NCBI GenBank assembly: GCA_948468465.1
Contig: CAOKJJ010000136.1
Coordinates: forward strand, 1-14,245
Direction of reading: 5' to 3'
DNA: 14,245 nt
From: an uncultured Eubacterium sp.
GTDB lineage: Bacteria; Bacillota_A; Clostridia; Lachnospirales; Lachnospiraceae
The translations under genes and the position numbers were made by a program. Below are positions 1-6,762 of this stretch, in pieces (position 1 is the stretch's first letter; each line of letters starts with the position of its first letter). Under the pieces are notes generated by a model. The model saw only the letters and a list, made by a program, of their open reading frames with translations, searched no databases and was not told where the DNA came from.

Positions 1-96
1 CGGGATACGTTTTGGGTAGGTGTGTATCCGGGGATGACGGATGAGATGGTGGATGAGATTGCAGAGGCTGTTGTGGAAGCGGTAAGTTTGCCATGA
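1..96 (+). CDS. C-terminal end of an RfbH/DegT-type PLP sugar dehydratase (partial)
   Basis: Only the last 31 residues are in the window. They open with RDTFWVGVYPGMTDEM and end in a short helical tail before TGA at 94-96. The FW-x-GVYPG-x-T-x-EM ending is, from memory, typical of the C-terminus of CDP-4-keto-6-deoxyglucose 3-dehydrase (RfbH/E1/YerC class) within the DegT/DnrJ/EryC1 aminotransferase fold. Those enzymes remove the C3 hydroxyl of CDP-4-keto-6-deoxyglucose using PMP and an iron-sulfur cluster. The deciding residues (the His that replaces the PLP lysine, and the cluster cysteines) lie outside the window, so a true sugar aminotransferase cannot be excluded. A thiamine-diphosphate enzyme follows after 107 bases, which fits a branched dideoxy-sugar pathway. 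Confidence 0.7.
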   Translation, partial: RDTFWVGVYPGMTDEMVDEIAEAVVEAVSLP

Positions 97-203
97 GGTT
101 TGCGGGAAACGGATAGAATGTTTTGCATAAAACAGAAATGATGTCGGAAATGATAAAGGAAATGATGCTGGATATGGAGGATCAGGGAAGAGGGTGATGC
201 AGG

Positions 204-2183
204 ATGGAGATAAGGGTTGCGGACTACATAGCGGACATGCTGGTGAAGCATGGGATTGCGCATGTCTTTACGGTTACCGGAGGCGGTGCGATGCATTTGA
301 ATCATGCGTTTGGCCATAAGGAGGGCCTGGCCTGCATCTACCAGCATCATGAACAGGCATGCGCGATGGCGGCGGAAAGCTATGCGAGGATTCATGGCAG
401 GATGGCGGCTGTCTGCGTCACGACCGGGCCGGGCGGAACAAATGCGCTGACCGGGGTGCTTGGCGGCTGGCTGGATTCGATTCCGATGCTTGTCATTTCC
501 GGGCAGGTGCGCAGTGATATGACGGCCCGCAGTACTGGGCTGGGGATGCGGGCGTTCGGGGACCAGGAGTTTGACATTACAAGGGCGGTTTGCTGCATGA
601 CAAAATATGCCGTCATGGTTACCCGGCCGGAAGACATCCGCTTCTGCCTGGAAAAAGCGCTGCACTTGTCAACATCCGGACGCCCCGGCCCCTGCTGGCT
701 GGATGTTCCATTGGATGTGCAGGCGGCTGTGATTCGGTCGGAAGAACTCAGAGGTTATGATCCAGCAGACGATGCGGAGTATTTAACGAACCATCATTTA
801 AGCGGACTGCCGCCAACGGTTACGGACGAGCTTGCCGCCAGAATTATACAAAAGCTGCGGCTTTCAAAAAGGCCCGTGCTGCATGCGGGAAACGGCATCC
901 GGACTGCGGGGGCGGAAAAGCTTTTGCTGGAAGTGGCGGAAAAGCTGCGCATCCCCGTGGTCACCGGATGGAACAGCATTGACCTGATTTGGGACGGGCA
1001 CCCGCTGTATGCGGGGCGCGCCGGGATCATGGGCGACCGGCCGGGCAACTGGGCGGTCCAGTGCAGTGATGTGCTGCTGTCGGTCGGGAGCAGGCTGTCT
1101 GTCAGACAGGTAGGATATGCGAAGGACAGTTGGGCGGAAAATGCCTATACCATTGTGCAGGACATTGACCCGGAAGGACTGAAAAAACCAAACATCCATA
1201 TAGACCTGCCCGTCTGGGCGGATGCGTATGAACTGCTGGAAACGTTGAAACGGAATCTGGACAGGGAGCAGCCTGCGTTGAAGCGGAATCTGGACAGGGA
1301 CCAGCCTGCGTTGAAACGGAATCTGGACAGGGAATTGTCTGCGGCCGGGAATGTTTTGCATACGCAAAGTGATATGGATGATACAGCGGTGCGCCGCCAG
1401 GCATGGATAAAAAGATGCAGGGACTTGAGGGAACAATATCCGGTCGTGCAGAAAAAGCATTTCCAACAGCAGGCTCCGGCAAACGTATATGCTTTCATAC
1501 ATGCGCTGAGCGAAGCCCTGCCGGAAGGCAGAATTATCGTAGTTGGCAACGGCTCTGCGAGTGTCGCAAGCAGCCATGCGTTTGTCATAAAGCCGGGACA
1601 GAGGTTTATTATTAACTCCGGTGCGGCTTCCATGGGATATGACCTCCCTGCGGCGGTCGGTGCCTGCATCGCTGCGGGATATGAGGAGATTACCTGTCTG
1701 ACCGGGGACGGCAGCATCCAGATGAATCTGCAGGAATTGCAGACGATTGTACACCACAGGCTGCCGGTTAAAATCTTTGTCATCAATAACGAAGGCTATC
1801 ATTCGATCCGCCAGACGCAGAGAAATTATTTTAAAGATTCCCTGGTCGGCGTCGGGACAGACAGCGCGGACTTAAGTTTTCCTTCGATGGAAAAGCTGGC
1901 GTGGGCGTATGGATATCCTTATTACAAAATAGAAGCGAATGGCCAGCTGCCCAAAATTACAGAGATATTAAAAAAAGAAGGCTTCTGCATCTGTGAGGTT
2001 TTCGTTGATACAAAGCAGTGCTTTGAACCAAAATCCGCAACCGGACAGCTTGCGGACGGCAGGATGGTATCGCTGCCGCTGGAAGACCTGGCGCCGCGAC
2101 TGCCGGAAGAGGAAATAAAAAAGATCATGCGGGATGCCATGGAGCTGACGGAATGGAATGGGAGCTGTGAAGGAAAGCCATGA
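204..2183 (+). CDS. Thiamine-diphosphate-dependent acetolactate-synthase-like enzyme (possible YerE-like sugar-branching enzyme)
   Basis: This 659-residue protein has the three-domain layout of the acetohydroxyacid synthase/pyruvate decarboxylase family. The N-terminal domain carries the catalytic glutamate E50 in the motif HHEQA and a TTGPGGTNA loop. A central FAD/nucleotide-type domain spans about residues 200-345. The C-terminal domain carries the ThDP/Mg motif, starting with GDGS near residue 501 and ending at NN near 526-527. The family is usually about 560-600 residues; some of the extra length is an 11-residue tandem repeat (residues 348-380) in the linker before the C-terminal domain. 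GGAAGAGGG at 186-194 supports the start. The gene overlaps the next by 4 bases. With an RfbH-like tail just upstream, a YerE-type role (adding a two-carbon unit from pyruvate to a CDP-4-keto-3,6-dideoxy sugar) is my preferred inference. A housekeeping acetolactate synthase is less likely in a glycan operon. Confidence 0.85.
   Translation: MEIRVADYIADMLVKHGIAHVFTVTGGGAMHLNHAFGHKEGLACIYQHHEQACAMAAESYARIHGRMAAVCVTTGPGGTNALTGVLGGWLDSIPMLVISGQVRSDMTARSTGLGMRAFGDQEFDITRAVCCMTKYAVMVTRPEDIRFCLEKALHLSTSGRPGPCWLDVPLDVQAAVIRSEELRGYDPADDAEYLTNHHLSGLPPTVTDELAARIIQKLRLSKRPVLHAGNGIRTAGAEKLLLEVAEKLRIPVVTGWNSIDLIWDGHPLYAGRAGIMGDRPGNWAVQCSDVLLSVGSRLSVRQVGYAKDSWAENAYTIVQDIDPEGLKKPNIHIDLPVWADAYELLETLKRNLDREQPALKRNLDRDQPALKRNLDRELSAAGNVLHTQSDMDDTAVRRQAWIKRCRDLREQYPVVQKKHFQQQAPANVYAFIHALSEALPEGRIIVVGNGSASVASSHAFVIKPGQRFIINSGAASMGYDLPAAVGACIAAGYEEITCLTGDGSIQMNLQELQTIVHHRLPVKIFVINNEGYHSIRQTQRNYFKDSLVGVGTDSADLSFPSMEKLAWAYGYPYYKIEANGQLPKITEILKKEGFCICEVFVDTKQCFEPKSATGQLADGRMVSLPLEDLAPRLPEEEIKKIMRDAMELTEWNGSCEGKP
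1245..1343 (+). repeat. Three tandem 33-base units inside the ThDP-enzyme gene
   Basis: Units lie at 1245-1277, 1278-1310 and 1311-1343, each encoding LKRNLDR followed by four variable residues (EQPA, DQPA, ELSA). Units 1 and 2 differ at only two bases; unit 3 diverges at its end. The length is a multiple of three, so copy-number change would keep the frame. The repeat sits in a charged, probably exposed helical linker between the central and C-terminal domains. Confidence 0.95.
2171..2183 (+). promoter_or_regulatory. Ribosome-binding site and stop/start coupling junction
   Basis: AGGAAAGCCATGA combines a Shine-Dalgarno site (AGGAAA), the ATG of the downstream GT2 at 2180 and the TGA of the ThDP enzyme at 2181-2183. 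This is a classic 4-base overlap for translational coupling. The same 13 bases recur at 5894-5906 at another gene junction. Confidence 0.8.
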
Positions 2184-3145
2184 AAAAAATCAGTGTCGTA
2201 ATACCTTGTTTTAATGAAGTGGAAAATGTATCGCTGATCAGCTTTACAACAAGAAACATTCTGCAGGAGGCGCTGCCGCAGTACGATTATGAGATTTTGT
2301 TTATTGACAACCATTCTACGGATGGGACAAGGGAAGAGCTGGAAAAGCTGTGCGCGGAAAATAAAAAAGTCAAAGCCATTTTTAACGTGACGAATTTCGG
2401 GCAGTTTAATTCTCCGTTTTATGCGATGTGCCAGGCTGACGGCGACTGTGTCGTCTGCATGTGCTGTGACTTCCAGGATCCGGTGGAAATGATCCCGCGG
2501 TTTGTAGAGGAATGGGAAAAAGGCCATAAGATCGTCAGCGGCGTGAAGACAAGGAGCAGGGAAAATAAAATATTGTATTTTTTGCGGACCTTGTACTATA
2601 AGTCCATCAAAAACATGTCCGAGGCGGAAATGATAGAGCATTTCACGGGGTTTGGGCTGTATGACAAGTCATTCATCGCGATTCTAAGGCAGCTGGACGA
2701 CCCGGTGCCGTTTATCCGCGGGATCGTGGCAGAATACGGGCGCGGGTTTAACCGGATTGAAGTGGAGTATGAACAGGAGAAGCGCAGGGCAGGGAAGACG
2801 CATAATAATTTTTACAGCCTGTATGACGCCGCGATGCTGAGCTTTACTTCTTATACGAAGGTGGGGCTTCGGCTGGCGACGTTTCTCGGATTCGGGGCTT
2901 CGGCTGTCAGCCTTTGCGTGGCGCTGTTTTATTTGATATACAAATTGACGCACTGGTACACGTTCCAGGCAGGAAACGCGCCGATGGTCATAGGGATTTT
3001 TCTGCTGGGGTCGGTGCAGCTGTTTTTTATCGGACTGCTGGGTGAGTACATCCTGAACATCAATACGAGGGTGATACACAGGCCGCTGGTGGTTGAGGAG
3101 AAGAGGCTGAATTTTGAGGAAGAAAGCCTGACAGATGAGCGGTAG
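2180..3145 (+). CDS. GtrB/DPM-like membrane-anchored GT2 glycosyltransferase
   Basis: This 321-residue protein starts with the GT-A strand ISVVIPCFNEVENV. It has an IDNHSTDGT nucleotide-binding segment near residue 50 and an acidic metal-binding motif at D97-F-Q-D100. Two C-terminal membrane segments follow, at about residues 233-256 and 267-292. This architecture matches polyprenyl-phosphate glycosyltransferases (GtrB, ArnC and DPM1-like), which move a sugar from a nucleotide donor to undecaprenyl phosphate on the inner face of the membrane. The donor cannot be read from sequence. Tight coupling to the ThDP enzyme suggests it may load the sugar made by that pathway, which is inference. No homopolymer tract is present in this gene, and its base composition matches the upstream genes. 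Confidence 0.85.
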   Translation: MKKISVVIPCFNEVENVSLISFTTRNILQEALPQYDYEILFIDNHSTDGTREELEKLCAENKKVKAIFNVTNFGQFNSPFYAMCQADGDCVVCMCCDFQDPVEMIPRFVEEWEKGHKIVSGVKTRSRENKILYFLRTLYYKSIKNMSEAEMIEHFTGFGLYDKSFIAILRQLDDPVPFIRGIVAEYGRGFNRIEVEYEQEKRRAGKTHNNFYSLYDAAMLSFTSYTKVGLRLATFLGFGASAVSLCVALFYLIYKLTHWYTFQAGNAPMVIGIFLLGSVQLFFIGLLGEYILNINTRVIHRPLVVEEKRLNFEEESLTDER

Positions 3146-3190
3146 GAAATGTTTGACAATGAAGAGATGGACAGAAAGGTATGCAAATGT

Positions 3191-3196
3191 AAGGAG
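3191..3196 (+). promoter_or_regulatory. Ribosome-binding site that sets the sulfotransferase start
   Basis: AAGGAG lies 6 bases upstream of ATG 3203. The in-frame ATG at 3149 has no comparable site, and the 18 residues it would add do not resemble the start of a Rossmann strand. Confidence 0.75.
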
Positions 3197-3202
3197 CGTA
3201 GG

Positions 3203-4495
3203 ATGAGTGTGCGGAATGAGAGAGTTATTTATGGAGACGAATTTTTGGACCGCTGCCTGCGGGATGAGGATGGCGTGGTTATCTATGGGATTGGGATGTA
3301 TGGAAGTGCGGTAGTCGATTACATCATAGAATCCGGGAATAAAGAGAAAATCAGAGGGATTGTTGTTACGAGACTGGAGGATGCACCTGGAGAATATAAG
3401 GGGATTCCTGTTTGTGAAGCAGGAGGTTATTTTCGGGATAGGGAAAATAGAAATTATTTGGTCATTATTTCTGTTTCGGGGCAATATCAGGAGAACATTA
3501 TTGAACTATTAGAAAGTTCTAATGTAAAAAGATGGTGTTGTCTTACAAGGATGGCATATCTGGATTTGATGAGAAAGGGAGATAAAAGGAAAAGGATCTC
3601 ATATCGAGGAGTAGATTTTCTAGTATCAGGATTTGTAAAATGTGGAACGACATCATTGCATAGTGTGTTAAGAACGATTAATAGTATTTTTGTGCCTTTT
3701 GAAAAAGAAACACATTTTTTTTGGTGGTTTAATGATGTAGAAAAGGCACAAGAAAAACTGATTCAAAAATATTTTTCAGATATCAGAGAAGGACAGAAGG
3801 TAGTAGGAGCCGTTGAACCGACGTTTTATTCTTATGCAGATGAGATTAATCAATATTTTGGCCCGTCTGTCAAGATTGTTTTATTGATGCGCAGCCCGGC
3901 AGATGCAGCTTTTTCTTTATATAAAATGGAAAACCGAGTAGGAAGTCCCATATTTGAAGATATGTATCAAAAATATGGAGTTTATCATGAAGAAATGTTT
4001 GAAAAGTATTTTGAAAACAATGTAAAAAGTGAAACATATTCATTTCATTATGATTATTGGCTTAACAAATTTTATGAGTATTTTCCAAAGGAGCAGATTC
4101 ATGTGGTTTTTTTTGAAGAACTAATTAATTCTCCTGAAAAGGAGATGTCCAATATTCTTAAATTTATCGGGATAGAGGAAAAACACATTATTTCAAGCAT
4201 ACCAAAAGCTAACGAAGGAAACTTTGTTATGAAAAATCTGGATGGATACAGGATTGCGCAGCAGATAAGCGAGATCCAGTACTTTATAACGCATCCTTTT
4301 GCAGAAGAAAAAGAAGTCGGGGGGGGGTACGATGCTTTCCGACTTATGGAACTTGAAAGGAAATTCAGAAAAGCTGATAAGCTGAAGCTGAAAGCAAACA
4401 AAAAGGAGCAGGATATGTTGAAACAATATTTTTACGCAGACGTAAGAAATCTTGAAAATATATTAAGCAGGGATTTGTCTGAGATATGGTTTTAA
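3203..4495 (+). CDS. Rossmann-like domain fused to a PAPS-dependent sulfotransferase; contains a G9 tract
   Basis: With the start at 3203 the protein has 430 residues; an upstream in-frame ATG at 3149 would give 448. Residues about 23-125 form a small Rossmann-like domain (VVIYGIGMYG, G29-x-G31-x-x-G34). From about residue 136 a sulfotransferase domain begins. GFVKCGTT (143-150) is the 5'-phosphosulfate-binding loop. R230 and S238, eight apart in RSPADAAFS, fit the 3'-phosphate-binding element. Members transfer sulfate from PAPS, here probably to a hydroxyl of the glycan or its lipid-linked intermediate in the cytoplasm. There is no signal peptide or membrane segment. Codons 373-375 are GGG GGG GGG (4319-4327); a change of one G either way terminates translation early and removes about 55 C-terminal residues. 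GC falls from 52% (3241-3300) to 25% (3661-3720) as the sulfotransferase domain begins. The acceptor is unknown. Confidence 0.85.
   Translation: MSVRNERVIYGDEFLDRCLRDEDGVVIYGIGMYGSAVVDYIIESGNKEKIRGIVVTRLEDAPGEYKGIPVCEAGGYFRDRENRNYLVIISVSGQYQENIIELLESSNVKRWCCLTRMAYLDLMRKGDKRKRISYRGVDFLVSGFVKCGTTSLHSVLRTINSIFVPFEKETHFFWWFNDVEKAQEKLIQKYFSDIREGQKVVGAVEPTFYSYADEINQYFGPSVKIVLLMRSPADAAFSLYKMENRVGSPIFEDMYQKYGVYHEEMFEKYFENNVKSETYSFHYDYWLNKFYEYFPKEQIHVVFFEELINSPEKEMSNILKFIGIEEKHIISSIPKANEGNFVMKNLDGYRIAQQISEIQYFITHPFAEEKEVGGGYDAFRLMELERKFRKADKLKLKANKKEQDMLKQYFYADVRNLENILSRDLSEIWF
4319..4327 (+). repeat. Poly-G tract (G9) in the sulfotransferase gene, ON frame
   Basis: Nine consecutive G residues form three complete glycine codons, flanked by GTC and TAC. 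The frame downstream stays open to 4495. Adding one G brings TGA 4354-4356 into frame. Removing one G leads to a TGA about 20 codons later. It is a candidate slipped-strand phase-variation tract. Confidence 0.85.
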
Positions 4496-4529
4496 GACAT
4501 GATTTTGAATGCGGATAGGGTTGGAAACT

Positions 4530-5906
4530 ATGAAAAAGGTGATCACTTATGGGTCATTTGACCTGTTCCATGAAGGACACTATAACATTTTAAAGAGGGC
4601 AAATGCCTTAGGCGATTATTTGATCGTTGGAGTCACGACGGAGCAGTATGATGAATCCCGTGGAAAACTGAATATTGTGGATTCTTTAGACAGGCGGATC
4701 GAGCATGTCAGAGAGACCGGGTTTGCGGATGAAATTATCGTGGAAGATCATCCGGGTCAGAAAGCTGAAGATGTGCAGAAATACGGCATTGACATATTTG
4801 CAATCGGCTCGGACTGGACCGGCGCCTTTGACCATATGAAACAGTTTTGTGAAGTAGTGTACCTGGAACGGACCAAAAATGTCTCTTCCACGCTGCTGCG
4901 TTCCAGGCAGTATCCGATTATCCGGATTGGAATCATTGGAACGGGAAGAATCGCTGTGCGGTTTGTACCGGAAGCTAAATATGTGAGCGGCGTGATTGTA
5001 AACAGCGTATACAATCCGTGCCTTGGCAGTGCAGAAGAATTTGGAGAAAAATATGAGCTGGATCTGGCGACGGATGATTTTGAAAGATTTTTAGAGTCCG
5101 TGGACGCGGTCTATGTGGCATCTCCGCATCAGACGCATTACGGCTACGCAAGGACGGCATTGGAGCATGAAAAACATGTGCTTTGCGAAAAGCCGCTGGC
5201 ATTTAAAAGGGCAGAAGCGGAGGAATTGTTTGCATTAGCATATAGGAAAGACCGGGTGTTGCTGGAGGCGATCAAGACGGCGTACTGCCCAGGGTTTGTA
5301 CAACTGGTAGGCATTGCAAAAAGCGGCGTGATCGGACAGATCTGTGACGTCGAGGCGTGTTTTACAAGGCTGACGGACGAAAGGCTGCGGGAACGCACGG
5401 ATAGGGAATATGGCGGAGGGTTTACCGAATTCGGGAGTCATACGCTGTTGCCGATTATGAAGCTGATGGGGACTGGTTATGAAAGCGTGCGGTTTGACAG
5501 CATCCTGGACCGGAATGGCATTGACCTGTACACGAAGGCGTCCTTTGTGTATGGACATGGGATGGCGCTGTCGAAAAGCGGGGTTGGCGTAAAGTCGGAA
5601 GGGCAGCTGCTTGTATCCGGAACGAAAGGGTATATTCTGGCGGAATCCCCTTGGTGGCTGACGCAGTACTTTGAGGTGCGGTATGAGGACCCAATGAAAA
5701 AGCAGAGATATTTTTCGAATTTTCTTGGAGATGGGCTGCGGTATGAGATCAGTGATTTTGCCTATATGATTCAGGGGCATCAAGGCCGGGCGTTCAAGTT
5801 TACGGCGGATGAGTCGGTTGCGATTGCAGGAGTGATGGAGCAGTTTCTTGCAAAGAGATTGGAAACCGCGGGAAGGGATAAGCGGTTATTCGGAGGAAAG
5901 CCATGA
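4530..5906 (+). CDS. TagD-like cytidylyltransferase fused to a Gfo/Idh/MocA-family oxidoreductase
   Basis: The protein has 458 residues if it starts at ATG 4530; an in-frame ATG at 4509 adds seven residues, but the family begins at MKKVITYG. Residues 1-130 are a nucleotidyltransferase with GSFDLFHEGH (HxGH at 14-17) and ERTKNVSST (113-121), the counterpart of the RTxGISTT motif of glycerol-3-phosphate cytidylyltransferases. Residues 133-458 are a Gfo/Idh/MocA dehydrogenase with a G137-T-G139 dinucleotide loop and the catalytic C-E-K221-P-L-A motif. The likely activity is coupled reduction of a keto/aldo phosphate and CTP activation to a CDP-alditol, as in bifunctional CDP-ribitol synthases that use different folds. 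The substrate (glycerol, ribitol or other) is not readable. The gene overlaps the LicD gene by 4 bases, a strong functional hint. GC is about 48% (5401-5460), well above the distal genes. Confidence 0.85.
   Translation: MKKVITYGSFDLFHEGHYNILKRANALGDYLIVGVTTEQYDESRGKLNIVDSLDRRIEHVRETGFADEIIVEDHPGQKAEDVQKYGIDIFAIGSDWTGAFDHMKQFCEVVYLERTKNVSSTLLRSRQYPIIRIGIIGTGRIAVRFVPEAKYVSGVIVNSVYNPCLGSAEEFGEKYELDLATDDFERFLESVDAVYVASPHQTHYGYARTALEHEKHVLCEKPLAFKRAEAEELFALAYRKDRVLLEAIKTAYCPGFVQLVGIAKSGVIGQICDVEACFTRLTDERLRERTDREYGGGFTEFGSHTLLPIMKLMGTGYESVRFDSILDRNGIDLYTKASFVYGHGMALSKSGVGVKSEGQLLVSGTKGYILAESPWWLTQYFEVRYEDPMKKQRYFSNFLGDGLRYEISDFAYMIQGHQGRAFKFTADESVAIAGVMEQFLAKRLETAGRDKRLFGGKP
5894..5906 (+). promoter_or_regulatory. 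Ribosome-binding site and ATGA coupling junction before the LicD gene
   Basis: AGGAAAGCCATGA contains the Shine-Dalgarno site (GGAGGAAA with two bases of 5' context), the LicD ATG at 5903 and the upstream TGA at 5904-5906. It is identical to 2171-2183. Confidence 0.8.
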
Positions 5907-6709
5907 TAGAGTTGGATCAGGATACGCTGCGCAAACTTCAGATGACAGAACTGGAGCTTTTAACAGAGGTGGACAGAATTTGTAAAAAATGCGGGATCCA
6001 TTACAACATCATAGCAGGCACGCTGTTAGGTGCAGTCCGGCATGGAGGGTTTATTCCATGGGATGATGATGCGGATGTGGCGATGCTGCGGCCGGAATAT
6101 GAAAAATTTTGCAGGGCCTGCAGGACGGAACTGGACCAGTCGAGATTTTATTTTCAGGATCAGGACCATACACCGGGGTATCGGTGGGGATATGGAAAAC
6201 TGCGCAGGAAACAGACATTGTTTTTACGGGAGCATCAGGAGCATATGCCGTATGCGCAGGGGGTATTTATAGATGTGTTTCCCTTGGACTATGTGCCGGA
6301 ATGCTACGGGTTAAGGTGTGTGCATAATTTCAGGTGTTTTTTATACCGTAAGTTTTTTTGGGCAAAGGCAGGCAGGGTGTCGGACAAGCGTGCGGCCATG
6401 CGGGTGTTATATAGAATTATGAGCAGGGTGCCGGAACAGACGCTGAAAAAAAGTTTTAGAAAGTTTATCAGAAAGAGCAACCGGAAAAAGAGCGGGTGGG
6501 TGCGGATACTTACGTTTCCGACGCCGAACAGGTTTTATGGATACCGTGTGGAATGGTATGAAAAGTCTGCAGGCATTTGGTTTGAGGGAAGAATGTTCCA
6601 GGGAATACGGGATTATGATGAGTATTTGAGATTTAAGTTTGGGAATTATATGGAACTGCCGCCGGAGAGGGAGAGGAAGGTGCATCCGGTGAGTAGGATT
6701 AAATTATAG
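5903..6709 (+). CDS. LicD-family phosphotransferase
   Basis: The 268-residue protein shows the LicD/fukutin nucleotidyltransferase-fold signature: GTLLGAVRHGG at residues 39-49, then PWDDDADVAM with D54, D55, D56 and D58, the likely metal-binding acids. Family members move a phospho-alcohol (phosphocholine in LicD, ribitol phosphate in FKTN/FKRP) from a CDP carrier onto a glycan. The C-terminal half is basic and rich in aromatics, without clear membrane helices. Its start overlaps the cytidylyltransferase-oxidoreductase gene, which would supply the CDP donor, so I infer that the pair attaches an alditol phosphate to the glycan. No CDP-choline synthesis gene (LicC) is visible here, which makes phosphocholine transfer less likely. 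The start at ATG 5903 is well supported by the strong Shine-Dalgarno site. Confidence 0.9.
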   Translation: MIELDQDTLRKLQMTELELLTEVDRICKKCGIHYNIIAGTLLGAVRHGGFIPWDDDADVAMLRPEYEKFCRACRTELDQSRFYFQDQDHTPGYRWGYGKLRRKQTLFLREHQEHMPYAQGVFIDVFPLDYVPECYGLRCVHNFRCFLYRKFFWAKAGRVSDKRAAMRVLYRIMSRVPEQTLKKSFRKFIRKSNRKKSGWVRILTFPTPNRFYGYRVEWYEKSAGIWFEGRMFQGIRDYDEYLRFKFGNYMELPPERERKVHPVSRIKL

Positions 6710-6762
6710 AGAGTTCAAAGTTTACCAGTTAGTGGTGTGTAGAATATTAGCTGTAGATTGGA

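Noticed and set aside
138..197. Possible 19-codon peptide in the gap before the ThDP enzyme
   Set aside because: No good ribosome-binding site, low-complexity Met/Glu/Asp content and no recognisable feature; the gap 97-203 otherwise holds only the ribosome-binding site.
1245..1343. CRISPR-like repeat
   Set aside because: The 33-base units are directly adjacent with no spacers and are in frame within a coding region.
864..1802. Long minus-strand open frame (312 codons) opposite the ThDP-enzyme gene
   Set aside because: It lies wholly antisense to a gene with clear family motifs, has no recognisable domain, and reflects the GC-rich codon pattern of the real gene.
2684..3484. Minus-strand open frame across the end of the GT2 and the start of the sulfotransferase gene
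   Set aside because: Composition is unlike a protein of this locus, it has no motif, and it is antisense to two well-supported genes.
4107..4114. T8 run in the sulfotransferase gene, with similar A8/T8 runs at 3715-3722 and 7982-7989, as further phase-variation tracts
   Set aside because: Runs of eight A or T are expected in sequence near 25% GC; unlike the G tracts they do not stand out from background.
6710..6762. Promoter or terminator between the LicD gene and the ParB-like gene
   Set aside because: I could see no stem-loop with a U-tract and no convincing -35/-10 pair in these 53 bases, although the composition change here would make a secondary promoter reasonable.
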